Assembly (NCBI GenBank): GCA_024763295.1
Contig: JANTFU010000142.1
Coordinates: 1 to 6,296 of the forward strand
DNA: 6,296 bases
Source: Anaerolineales bacterium
GTDB lineage: Bacteria; Chloroflexota; Anaerolineae; Anaerolineales; Villigracilaceae
Direction of reading: 5' to 3'
The notes under the pieces were generated by a model. That model ran no database searches. It worked only from the letters and a program-made list of their open reading frames with translations, and was not told the origin of the DNA. Positions 1 to 5,504 of this stretch are shown here, piece after piece (position 1 is the stretch's first letter; every line of letters begins with the position of its first letter). Position numbers and translations under genes: made by a program.

Positions 1-2
1 AA

Positions 3-848
3 ATCATCACCTGCGAATTGCGCGGTAAATTAAAAAATCGCGCCCCAACAGGCGACATCATTGCCATTGGCGACCGTGTCAAAATCTCGCTTTTGCCCGA
101 AGGGACGGGCATGATCGAAGAAATTCTCCCGCGTGAGCGCGCCATCGTACGCATGGATCCGCGTCCGCGCGGCGTATATCGTCAGGTTTTGCTGGCAAAT
201 CCTGATCAGGCGGTTTTCGTTTTTGCTTGCGCCAAACCACGTCCGCGCTTGCGGATGCTCGACCGTTTTTTGGTCATTGCCGAACAACAGGGCATCCCGC
301 CCATTATCGTCGCCAACAAGGTTGACTTGCTCGGATTAACGGAAGCAGAATCACTCTTCGGGCATTATGCCAAAATCGGCTACCCGGTGCTTTACACGTC
401 CGCCGCGCAACAGATTGGCATCGACGCGCTACACAACATCCTAAAAGGCAAACTGTCTGCTTTTGCCGGTCCATCCGGCGTCGGAAAATCCAGCTTGCTG
501 AATGCCATCCAACCCGGACTAGGCATCGCGGTTAGCGAGATTAGTAATGCGCTCAATCGCGGCACGCACACGACCACGCATCGTGAGCTTTATCCGCTCA
601 AGGATGGTGGCTACGTCGCCGATACGCCGGGCTGGAAATCGCTGGCGCTTTGGGATACTGAACCCGAAGAATTGGACGGGTATTTCCCCGATATTGCACC
701 GCTTGTGGCGCAGTGCCGCTTCAGTGACTGCACACACACCCACGAGCCGGGCTGTGCCGTTTTGACCGCACTCGAAAGCGGTGAACTGCACCAAGAACGC
801 TTTGATTCGTATCTGCGAATGCGTGAAGGTCTCAAAAAGAAACGCTGA
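3..848 (+). CDS. rsgA: Ribosome small subunit-dependent GTPase A (RsgA/YjeQ), 5' partial
   Basis: RsgA is a GTPase that binds the 30S subunit and helps its late maturation, releasing assembly factors on GTP hydrolysis. The GTPase motifs come in the circularly permuted order typical of the family: G4 NKVD at nt 315-326, then the P loop GPSGVGKS at 468-491, a threonine-rich G2 stretch (RGTHTTTH), and G3 DTPG at 621-632. A C-terminal zinc knuckle follows with the spacing C-x4-C-x-H-x5-C (codons at 714, 729, 735, 753). The frame is open to the left edge: the codons from position 3 read IITCELRGKLK, the conserved end of the OB-fold N-terminal domain. The TTG at 18 is therefore an internal leucine, not the start; I estimate 20-50 residues lie upstream. 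It ends in a basic KKKR tail, 35 nt before holB. The family assignment is near certain. Confidence 0.96.
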   Translation: MITCELRGKLKNRAPTGDIIAIGDRVKISLLPEGTGMIEEILPRERAIVRMDPRPRGVYRQVLLANPDQAVFVFACAKPRPRLRMLDRFLVIAEQQGIPPIIVANKVDLLGLTEAESLFGHYAKIGYPVLYTSAAQQIGIDALHNILKGKLSAFAGPSGVGKSSLLNAIQPGLGIAVSEISNALNRGTHTTTHRELYPLKDGGYVADTPGWKSLALWDTEPEELDGYFPDIAPLVAQCRFSDCTHTHEPGCAVLTALESGELHQERFDSYLRMREGLKKKR

Positions 849-851
849 TCT

Positions 852-870
852 GGGCGGGGAAACCCCGCCC
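852..870. repeat. Perfect GC hairpin between rsgA and holB
   Basis: An 8-bp perfect stem (GGGCGGGG / CCCCGCCC) closes an AAA loop just after the rsgA stop. No T run follows on either strand (CTACTGAATA downstream, TCAGCG on the reverse side), so it is a poor candidate for an intrinsic terminator. The stem followed by CTAC resembles the short palindromic intergenic repeats (REP-like) often scattered through environmental bacterial genomes; that it is dispersed here is inference. It could still slow polymerase or protect mRNA ends between the two genes. Confidence 0.6.
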
Positions 871-872
871 CT

Positions 873-900
873 ACTGAATACTGATGACTGAAAACTGGAA
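873..900 (+). repeat. Four-copy heptanucleotide tandem repeat across the holB start
   Basis: Four units in exact 7-nt register read ACTGAAT (873), ACTGATG (880), ACTGAAA (887) and ACTGGAA (894). The holB ATG (884-886) lies inside the second unit, so the first codons of holB (M-T-E-N-W) are repeat-derived. The repeat lies where a Shine-Dalgarno sequence would be expected, and none is seen. Heptanucleotide short tandem repeats are known intergenic elements in cyanobacteria and some other phyla; membership in such a family here is not shown. Confidence 0.6.
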
Positions 901-1870
901 CTTACTCGGACATGAATGGGCGGTGGACATGCTCAAGCAGCATGTTGCCAAGCACACCATGCGCCACGCCTACCTAATCACCGGCTCGCCCGGGTTGGGA
1001 AAACGGTCGTTGGCTCTGGCTTTTGCGCGTTCCCTCACTTGTTCGGCGCCCCCTGCGCCCGGAGAATTTTGCGGCGAATGCAGAAATTGCCGTCAATTTG
1101 GCAAGATGCAACACCCCGACCTGACCCTCATCCAGTCCGAAAGCGTTGGCGGGATGTTGAAGGTAGAGCAAATTCGTGAGTTACGCAAGAGCGTTTTGCT
1201 CGCGCCCTACCAAGCCCCCTATCGGATTGTGCTTTTGCTGCGTTTTGAAGAAGCAAATGCCAGCGCCGCGAACGCGCTGCTGAAAACTCTCGAAGAAGCC
1301 CCATCAAAAGTAATATTAATACTGACGGCTGACAACGTTGAGCAACTTTTGCCAACCATTGTCTCGCGCTGCGAAGTCTTACGTCTGCGCCCGTTGCCCG
1401 TGCCGCGCGTGGATAATTTTTTACGCAGCAAAGGTGCAGATGCCGAACAAGCCGCCTTGTTAGCACATCTCTCCGGCGGGCGTCCGGGCTACGCGCTGAA
1501 TTTACTCGAAGATGAATCTGCGCTCGAATTTCGGCGCGAAAAGTTGACGGAGTTCGCCAACTTTTTGCCTGCATCGCGCGTAGCGCGTTTTCGCTACGCC
1601 GAAGACCTCGCCAAAGATAAAGAGACCTTCCGCAAAACACTGATGCTCTGGCTCTCGCTTTGGCGCGATGTGATGTTGCAATGTGCAGGCAAAAAAGATT
1701 CCATCACCAATATCGACCAGCGTGAACTGATTGAAATGCTGGCGATAAAACTCGATCTCTCAGCGGCAAAGAAACAACTCGTCGCCGCCGAAAATGCGAT
1801 CGGGCAGTTGCAGCGCAATGTGAATGCGCGTTTGCTCGCGGAAAATCTTTTGCTTGATTTTCCGAAGTAA
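884..1870 (+). CDS. holB: DNA polymerase III delta-prime subunit (clamp loader)
   Basis: This is an AAA+ clamp-loader subunit that works with DnaX and HolA to load the beta sliding clamp at the replication fork. It has a P loop GSPGLGKRS (residues 34-42), a four-cysteine zinc module (C53, C63, C66, C69), the degenerate Walker B / sensor stretch EEANASAANALLKTLEEAP (122-140), and the clamp-loader SRC motif (161-163). The P loop has Arg where the canonical Ser/Thr follows Lys, and the Walker B acidic cluster is atypical. With a length of 328 residues this fits delta-prime rather than gamma/tau (DnaX), which is longer and keeps a canonical P loop. The ATG at 884 gives the expected N-terminus (WNLLGHEWAVDML), but no Shine-Dalgarno is visible, so initiation may depend on ribosomes arriving from rsgA 35 nt upstream. 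A 300-residue DnaX paralogue is the only real alternative. Confidence 0.9.
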   Translation: MTENWNLLGHEWAVDMLKQHVAKHTMRHAYLITGSPGLGKRSLALAFARSLTCSAPPAPGEFCGECRNCRQFGKMQHPDLTLIQSESVGGMLKVEQIRELRKSVLLAPYQAPYRIVLLLRFEEANASAANALLKTLEEAPSKVILILTADNVEQLLPTIVSRCEVLRLRPLPVPRVDNFLRSKGADAEQAALLAHLSGGRPGYALNLLEDESALEFRREKLTEFANFLPASRVARFRYAEDLAKDKETFRKTLMLWLSLWRDVMLQCAGKKDSITNIDQRELIEMLAIKLDLSAAKKQLVAAENAIGQLQRNVNARLLAENLLLDFPK

Positions 1871-1911
1871 AAACAATAGTTTCCAGCACGGATGCGCCAA
1901 AATATAGGACG

Positions 1912-1974
1912 CACGCAAGGACGCCAAGTCGCCAAGAAATACTTAAAAACTTTGCGCCTTCGCGTCTTTGCGTG
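1912..1974. repeat. Imperfect inverted repeat, 25-nt arms, in the holB-tag gap
   Basis: Arm 1 at 1912-1936 (CACGCAAGGACGCCAAG...) and arm 2 at 1950-1974 (CTTTGCGCCTTCGCG...) are reverse complements at 21 of 25 positions, around a 13-nt AT-rich loop (1937-1949). Each arm is itself built from repeated GCCAAG / ACGCAAG-like words. This resembles a dispersed intergenic palindrome I associate with Chloroflexota and other environmental genomes; copy number cannot be judged from one window. There is no T run after the right arm, so it is not a classical terminator. It occupies most of the 146-nt gap and may block read-through folding between holB and tag mRNA. Confidence 0.7.
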
Positions 1975-1996
1975 ATGAAAATAGCAGGGTTGTATT
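1968..1996 (+). promoter_or_regulatory. Weak candidate promoter for tag
   Basis: A TTGCGT hexamer (1968-1973, 3 of 6 to TTGACA) and TGTATT (1991-1996, 4 of 6 to TATAAT) are separated by 17 nt, 20 nt before the tag ATG. The -35-like hexamer is part of the right arm of the inverted repeat. Matches of this quality arise easily by chance, so this is only a candidate; tag may equally be read from upstream. Confidence 0.2.
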
Positions 1997-2016
1997 CGTG
2001 ATTACAAGGAAGAAAA

Positions 2017-2598
2017 ATGTCCGATGAATTAACCCGCTGCCCTTGGCATGGCACCGACCCGCTCTACACGCGCTATCACGATGAAGAATGGGGCGTGCCC
2101 GTTTACGATGACCAACAACTCTTCGCCAAACTGATTCTCGATGGCGCCCAAGCCGGTTTGAGTTGGATTACCATTCTCCGCAAACGCGAAAATTATTGGG
2201 CAGCCTTCGACAATTTTGACGCCGAAAAAATTGCGCGCTACGACGATGCCAAGGTCGCTAAATTGCTGCAAAATCCCGGCATTGTGCGCAACCGCCTAAA
2301 AATCAACGCCGCAATCAAAAACGCGCAAGCCTATTTGCGGATGCGTGAAGAAGGCATTTCCTTCAGCGATTTTTTGTGGTCCTTTGTTGACGGCAGCCCG
2401 ATTGACAACGCCCTGAAAACGCCCGCAGATTATGTTGCAACGTCACCCGAATCGGAAGCGATGTCGAAAGCCCTCAAGAAGCGCGGATTCAGCTTTGTAG
2501 GTCCGACCATCTGCTACGCCTTTATGCAAGCGGTCGGGATGGTGAACGACCACCTTTGCACTTGTTTCCGTTATGCAGAAATCAAAGCCAACTATTGA
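2017..2598 (+). CDS. tag: DNA-3-methyladenine glycosylase I
   Basis: Tag removes 3-methyladenine from alkylated DNA, starting base-excision repair in the cytoplasm. The 193-residue protein aligns along its full length with my memory of E. coli Tag. The zinc snap is intact: C8, H21, H179 and C183 correspond to E. coli C4, H17, H175 and C179, each shifted by the same four residues. Other family blocks are YHDEEWGVP, AQAGLSWITIL, FLWSFV and KALKKRGFSFVGPTICYAFMQA. The residue equivalent to E. coli E38, in the base-recognition pocket, is Asp here (D42), a conservative change. The start is fixed by AAGGAAG at 2006-2012, four nt before the ATG. The stop codon overlaps the start of the acetyltransferase gene, so the two are probably one transcription unit. 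No Ada-type regulator lies in the window. Confidence 0.97.
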   Translation: MSDELTRCPWHGTDPLYTRYHDEEWGVPVYDDQQLFAKLILDGAQAGLSWITILRKRENYWAAFDNFDAEKIARYDDAKVAKLLQNPGIVRNRLKINAAIKNAQAYLRMREEGISFSDFLWSFVDGSPIDNALKTPADYVATSPESEAMSKALKKRGFSFVGPTICYAFMQAVGMVNDHLCTCFRYAEIKANY

Positions 2599-3185
2599 TG
2601 GATGCTACCGGCAGCTTTCCGCTACAAATTGAAACCGAACGAACACAAGTTGCTATCTACGCAAAAGACGATGGCGCAGCTTTTTATCGTCTCTTGCAGG
2701 AGAATGCTGATTTTTTACGCGCCGAAATGTACGAAGTTGAAGCGCTGCAATCCATCGCTGATGCAGATACCTATGTGAATGAAATGATCGTTGCCTGGCA
2801 AACGGCACAGCGCTTTGTGCCGAAGATTGTTGCGCGCGAAACGGACGAGATGATCGGTCAATTGTGGATCGAGCCGCGTTGGGAAGAAGATATTTTTGAA
2901 ATTGGCTATTTTATTGTTGAGCAGCATCAAGGCAAGGGCTTGGTCAGTGAAGCGGTGAATGCGGCGGTGAAGATTCTTTTTACAAACTTCGCAACAAAGG
3001 CATTAAAGATCGAGACAAAAGCAACCAACACGCGCAGCATCCGTTTAGCGGAGCGTTGCGGCTTTACCTTTACCGAGCGGATTTTGCAATATGATCCTTT
3101 TGGCAGGCAGGAGCCGGTTGAGATGTTGCACTTTCACTTGTGGCGGGAAGCATACTTGGCGCAGAAGTTGGGCGCATCCCGTTGA
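2598..3185 (+). CDS. GNAT family N-acetyltransferase (RimJ/RimL-like)
   Basis: This is a 195-residue acetyl-CoA-dependent acetyltransferase of the Acetyltransf_3 / RimJ-RimL type; the acceptor could be a protein N-terminus or a small amine and cannot be read from the sequence. The acetyl-CoA site is visible: beta-strand EIGYFIVEQHQGKGL (residues 101-115) with the pyrophosphate loop QGKGLV (111-116), then the motif B segment N144-TRS-IRLAERCGF. The N-terminal region (NADFLRAEM..., residue 36 on) matches the substrate-side helices of RimL-like enzymes. I chose the ATG at 2598, which shares its A with the tag stop (TGATG); translation is then coupled to tag by termination-reinitiation. Upstream in-frame TTG at 2556 would put 14 extra residues inside tag and has no family support. 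The gene ends in a basic GASR tail; no terminator follows. Confidence 0.9.
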   Translation: MDATGSFPLQIETERTQVAIYAKDDGAAFYRLLQENADFLRAEMYEVEALQSIADADTYVNEMIVAWQTAQRFVPKIVARETDEMIGQLWIEPRWEEDIFEIGYFIVEQHQGKGLVSEAVNAAVKILFTNFATKALKIETKATNTRSIRLAERCGFTFTERILQYDPFGRQEPVEMLHFHLWREAYLAQKLGASR

Positions 3186-3250
3186 GACTGGGCATCCACT
3201 CGATGTGCGGAATCCTGCAAAAAGGAGAGCGTTTCGTGTTTGGGGTTAGT

Positions 3251-3387
3251 AAAATGCTCAGAAGCTATTTCAAAAGGGGCTCTGTAGCGTGCGTCGCACC
3301 TAACTTGATGGACATTCTGCTTGTAAAAGGACAGAAAACTTATCTCTGGGCATTTTCTCATCGAAATTGGTGCGACACACGCCTACA
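3251..3387. repeat. Two interlocked inverted repeats in the 302-nt gap before the phosphoesterase
   Basis: The gap 3186-3487 has no convincing gene. It contains pair A, AAAATGCTCAGA (3251-3262) with TCTGGGCATTTT (3345-3356), 11 of 12 complementary. Pair B is TGTAGCGTGCGTCGCACC (3283-3300) with 3369-3387 (GGTGCGACACACGCC...), complementary apart from one mismatch and one extra base. The order is A-B-A'-B', so the two stems cannot both form as a simple nested hairpin; they would need a pseudoknot or alternate. The left B arm also has its own palindrome GTGCG-T-CGCAC (3289-3299). The B arms look like two facing copies of one REP-like unit. A run AAAGGAG at 3221-3227 precedes an in-frame GTG (3236) of a 70-codon frame to 3448, but that frame runs through the repeats and is probably not a gene. 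Confidence 0.5.
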
Positions 3388-3459
3388 TCCAGACTTATTA
3401 ATGTCTGTGCGTCCAACCAATTGGGGAAAGAATTTAAAGAGTTGCTAACAAGATTTGCG

Positions 3460-3465
3460 TATAAT
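3460..3465 (+). promoter_or_regulatory. Sigma-70-like -10 box for the metallophosphoesterase
   Basis: A perfect TATAAT lies in the context TTTGCGTATAATAGG, 22 nt before the ATG at 3488. Transcription would start near 3472, giving a short leader of about 16 nt that holds the AAGGAG ribosome site (3477-3482). No good -35 hexamer sits 16-18 nt upstream (TAAAGA at 3435-3440 is 3 of 6, with a 19-nt spacer). The same 11-mer, TGCGTATAATA, occurs again at 4935-4945 before the next gene. Confidence 0.6.
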
Positions 3466-3487
3466 AGGGAGGTACGAAGGAGAACCT

Positions 3488-4843
3488 ATGCTCATTATTC
3501 TCAGTGATTTGCATCTAACTGACGGCACCTGCGGCGAACCGATTAGCGCGGACGCGTTTTATGTTTTTGCGGAGCGTCTGGATGAAATGGCAATGCGCGC
3601 CTCGTGGCGTGCAGATGGCACATACCGTCCAATTGACGAAATCAACATTTTGCTGCTTGGCGATATTCTCGATCCGCTGCACTCCACGCTTTGGCTGGAT
3701 ACCGCGCTCAACACGCCCGAATATACTCGCCCGTGGACAGATCGCAACGCCCCCCGCTATGCTGAAAAATTACATCAGATTACACAGGCGATCTTGAAAA
3801 AGAACGCTGAATCACTGGAAAGCCTGCGCAATATCAAGGTTGAAATTCCGCGCGAGTTGAGCACACAGCGTCATTGGCGCGCACGGAAAACACAGGTTGA
3901 AGTGCCGGTAAATTTCTTTTATATGATCGGCAACCACGATTGGTACTACGGCATCGAAGGCGCGGCTTTTGATGCCATCCGTGCCGAAATCGTAGAGGCG
4001 CTTGGCTTGGCGCAGTCGAATGCGCCCTTCCCTTACGAGCCGGAGGACGACCCAAAATTAGCTGCAATGCTCGCTCAATATCGCGTTTACGCCATTCATG
4101 GCGACCGCTACGACAGCTTCAACTTTGACCCTGCGCAAAAGACGCGCATCCACTCCGGTTTGGGCGATGTCTTCACCGTCGAAATGCTCAACCGCTTCCC
4201 CGTTGAAGTTGCCCGTCAACTGCCCGAACTGCCCGAAAACGTAATTGCCAACTTTCGCGAATTGAGCCATGTGCGCCCGGCGCTCGCCACCACGCTCTGG
4301 GTGAGCAGTCAAATCAAACATAACAACCTGCCGAATGAAACCCAAAACGAGATCAAAAAAATCTGGGAGCAAATGGGCAAAGAATTCCTCGCGCTCGATG
4401 TAGTACGCGACTTCGATAAAACATTCGAATTCGACAGCGTAGACAAACTCGAAGTTGCCCTCAATATCTCCAAGCTGGCATCCTTTCAGACCATCAACGA
4501 CCTCGCCCTTTGGGTGCAAGAAAAAGTGTGGGGCGGCGATATTTCCTACGCCCGCTACGCCCTGCAAGAAAAAGCCTTTACCGAGAAAAAAGCCAACTAC
4601 ATCATCTACGGACACACGCACCACTACGAACTCAAACCGCTCGATACCGAAGAAAACAGCCGTCAACTTGAAGATCGCCTCTACTTCAACTCCGGCACTT
4701 GGCACACCTTCTACGACCTCGCCATCAACAAACCCTACGAGCAAAAATTCGTCAAATATCAGATTTCCAACTACCTGATTTTTTACAAGGATGATGAACG
4801 TCACGGACATAAATTCGAGACTCTCTCCGGAATCTTTTCGTAG
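3488..4843 (+). CDS. Calcineurin-like metallophosphoesterase, 451 residues
   Basis: A dinuclear metal phosphoesterase; the substrate is not evident. The metal-ligand blocks are all present in order: SDLHL (D7, H9), GDILD (D59), GNHD (N149, H150, D151), IHGDRYD (H204) and YGHTHHYE (H376, H378), followed by the family's NSGTW (401-405). Two long insertions interrupt the fold: about 85 residues between GDILD and GNHD, and about 170 residues, predicted largely helical, between H204 and GHTH. It is thus much larger than a minimal LpxH- or YfcE-type enzyme. There is no signal peptide, since the first metal strand begins at residue 2; the protein is probably cytoplasmic. The ATG at 3488 is chosen because AAGGAG (3477-3482) lies 5 nt upstream and the -10 box at 3460-3465 excludes the in-frame TTG at 3455. 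It appears monocistronic. Confidence 0.92.
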   Translation: MLIILSDLHLTDGTCGEPISADAFYVFAERLDEMAMRASWRADGTYRPIDEINILLLGDILDPLHSTLWLDTALNTPEYTRPWTDRNAPRYAEKLHQITQAILKKNAESLESLRNIKVEIPRELSTQRHWRARKTQVEVPVNFFYMIGNHDWYYGIEGAAFDAIRAEIVEALGLAQSNAPFPYEPEDDPKLAAMLAQYRVYAIHGDRYDSFNFDPAQKTRIHSGLGDVFTVEMLNRFPVEVARQLPELPENVIANFRELSHVRPALATTLWVSSQIKHNNLPNETQNEIKKIWEQMGKEFLALDVVRDFDKTFEFDSVDKLEVALNISKLASFQTINDLALWVQEKVWGGDISYARYALQEKAFTEKKANYIIYGHTHHYELKPLDTEENSRQLEDRLYFNSGTWHTFYDLAINKPYEQKFVKYQISNYLIFYKDDERHGHKFETLSGIFS

Positions 4844-4917
4844 GAAAACAGACGCTGCGCGCGCGGATTTTGGCTGGGTCACGTTTGCCAAAGCGAATGC
4901 CCAACTCGGCGGGATAC

Positions 4918-4974
4918 AACCAACTCGCCCTCCATGCGTATAATACAGTGTTGTAGCGCAACATTCAGTTGGTT
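4918..4974. repeat. Short inverted repeat flanking a -10 box
   Basis: AACCAACT (4918-4925) and AGTTGGTT (4967-4974) are perfect 8-bp complements, 41 bp apart, with the TATAAT at 4939-4944 between them. A smaller hairpin GTTGT/GCAAC (4950-4954, 4958-4962, one G-T pair) lies inside. The layout could serve a regulator binding around the promoter, but 8-bp pairs at this distance can arise by chance. Confidence 0.3.
4939..4944 (+). promoter_or_regulatory. Sigma-70-like -10 box for the YvlD-type membrane protein
   Basis: A perfect TATAAT in the context CATGCGTATAATACA, 90 nt before the ATG at 5035. Start of transcription near 4951 would leave a leader of about 84 nt holding a hairpin plus T run (4989-5014) and a ribosome site. 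No convincing -35 hexamer is seen at standard spacing. It shares the 11-mer TGCGTATAATA with the promoter before the metallophosphoesterase. Confidence 0.6.
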
Positions 4975-4988
4975 TAATAACAGTTTCA

Positions 4989-5014
4989 GCCGCCATACTC
5001 GGCGGCATATTTTT
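4989..5014 (+). terminator. Hairpin with T run in the leader of the membrane-protein gene
   Basis: GCCGCC (4989-4994), loop ATACTC, GGCGGC (5001-5006), then ATATTTTT to 5014. The six G-C pairs and a five-T tail fit a modest intrinsic terminator. It lies 145 nt after the phosphoesterase stop but downstream of the -10 box at 4939. It could therefore either end the upstream transcript or attenuate the downstream gene, whose ATG is only 20 nt further on. Confidence 0.5.
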
Positions 5015-5034
5015 GAGAAATAAGGAGAAGAAAA

Positions 5035-5424
5035 ATGCCTAAATTTATCGCCCACTGGCTTGCCGACGCGGTTGGCATCGCCGCCGCTGTTTACCTGCTC
5101 CCCGGGATCGAACTGGGAACAAAGCTCTCGTCCATCCTTTGGTTAGCTTTCATCTTTGGCTTGGTCAATGGCATTCTGCGCCCAATTATGAAGGTCTTCA
5201 CCTTCCCGATCATTGTACTCACACTCGGTCTCTTTTCGCTGGTGCTCAATACCTTCCTCTTTTGGCTCAGCAACACCATTGGCAACGGCTTTGGCGTCGG
5301 CTTGCACATCGCTAATCCCGTTTTCTGGAATGCCTTCCTCGGCGGGATTGTGGTCAGCATTGTCAGCACGATTGTTGCATCCATCTTGAAGGATGATGAT
5401 AAGAAGAAGAAAAAACGCCACTAA
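5035..5424 (+). CDS. Phage-holin-4/YvlD-type four-helix membrane protein
   Basis: A 129-residue integral membrane protein of the family named phage holin family 4 (PF04020, including Bacillus YvlD). Despite the name, chromosomal members are not lysis genes; a role in the envelope or envelope stress is suspected for some relatives, and the function is not established. Four hydrophobic segments are seen at about residues 5-23, 32-48, 54-79 and 97-118. The family signature is present: N45-GILRP, then LTLGLFSLVLNTFLFWL (62-78). The C-terminus is a charged tail, KDDDKKKKKRH. AAGGAG at 5022-5027 lies 7 nt before the ATG, fixing the start. It has its own promoter and a strong terminator 20 nt after the stop, so it is a single-gene unit. 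No endolysin or other phage gene is near. Confidence 0.92.
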   Translation: MPKFIAHWLADAVGIAAAVYLLPGIELGTKLSSILWLAFIFGLVNGILRPIMKVFTFPIIVLTLGLFSLVLNTFLFWLSNTIGNGFGVGLHIANPVFWNAFLGGIVVSIVSTIVASILKDDDKKKKKRH

Positions 5425-5444
5425 AACGACAATGTTGATGAATG

Positions 5445-5488
5445 GATGTGCACCGCATCTTCGAGATGCAATGCACATCTTTTTATTT
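5445..5488 (+). terminator. Strong intrinsic terminator after the membrane-protein gene
   Basis: GATGTGCA (5445-5452) pairs with TGCACATC (5472-5479), and inside it GCATCT (5455-5460) pairs with AGATGC (5464-5469) around a TCG loop; a 2x2 CC/AA internal bulge separates the stems. TTTTTATTT (5480-5488) follows at once. Fourteen base pairs and the T run make this a textbook rho-independent terminator. Confidence 0.9.
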
Positions 5489-5504
5489 AAGAAGATGATA
5501 AACT

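Noticed and set aside
18..20. TTG as the rsgA start
   Set aside because: The frame is open upstream and the residues before it are part of the conserved CELRGK block, so the gene begins outside the window.
852..870. Intrinsic terminator of rsgA
   Set aside because: The stem is strong, but no T run follows on either strand.
1128..1640. Minus-strand ORF of 170 codons opposite holB
   Set aside because: Arg/Ser/Leu-rich shadow of the holB frame with no motif and no ribosome site.
2556..2558. TTG as the GNAT start
   Set aside because: It lies inside tag and adds residues unlike the family; the ATG at 2598 has the coupled TGATG arrangement.
3140..3448. Plus-strand ORF of 102 codons (or 70 from GTG 3236) after the GNAT gene
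   Set aside because: It overlaps the GNAT 3' end and then runs through both arms of the repeats; the VACVAPN stretch is a translated palindrome. The AAAGGAG before GTG 3236 is the only point in its favour.
3455..3457. TTG as the metallophosphoesterase start
   Set aside because: It lies upstream of the -10 box; the ATG at 3488 has AAGGAG at good spacing and starts directly with the metal-binding strand.
4058..5008. Minus-strand ORF of 316 codons opposite the metallophosphoesterase
   Set aside because: Two thirds of it is the antisense of a gene with all catalytic motifs, and it runs across the promoter and leader of the next gene. Its translation shows low-complexity Val/Phe/Glu runs and no recognisable domain.
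5035..5424. Prophage lysis cassette
   Set aside because: The holin name comes from the family label only; no endolysin, tail or integrase gene is near, and the gene is a single-gene unit.
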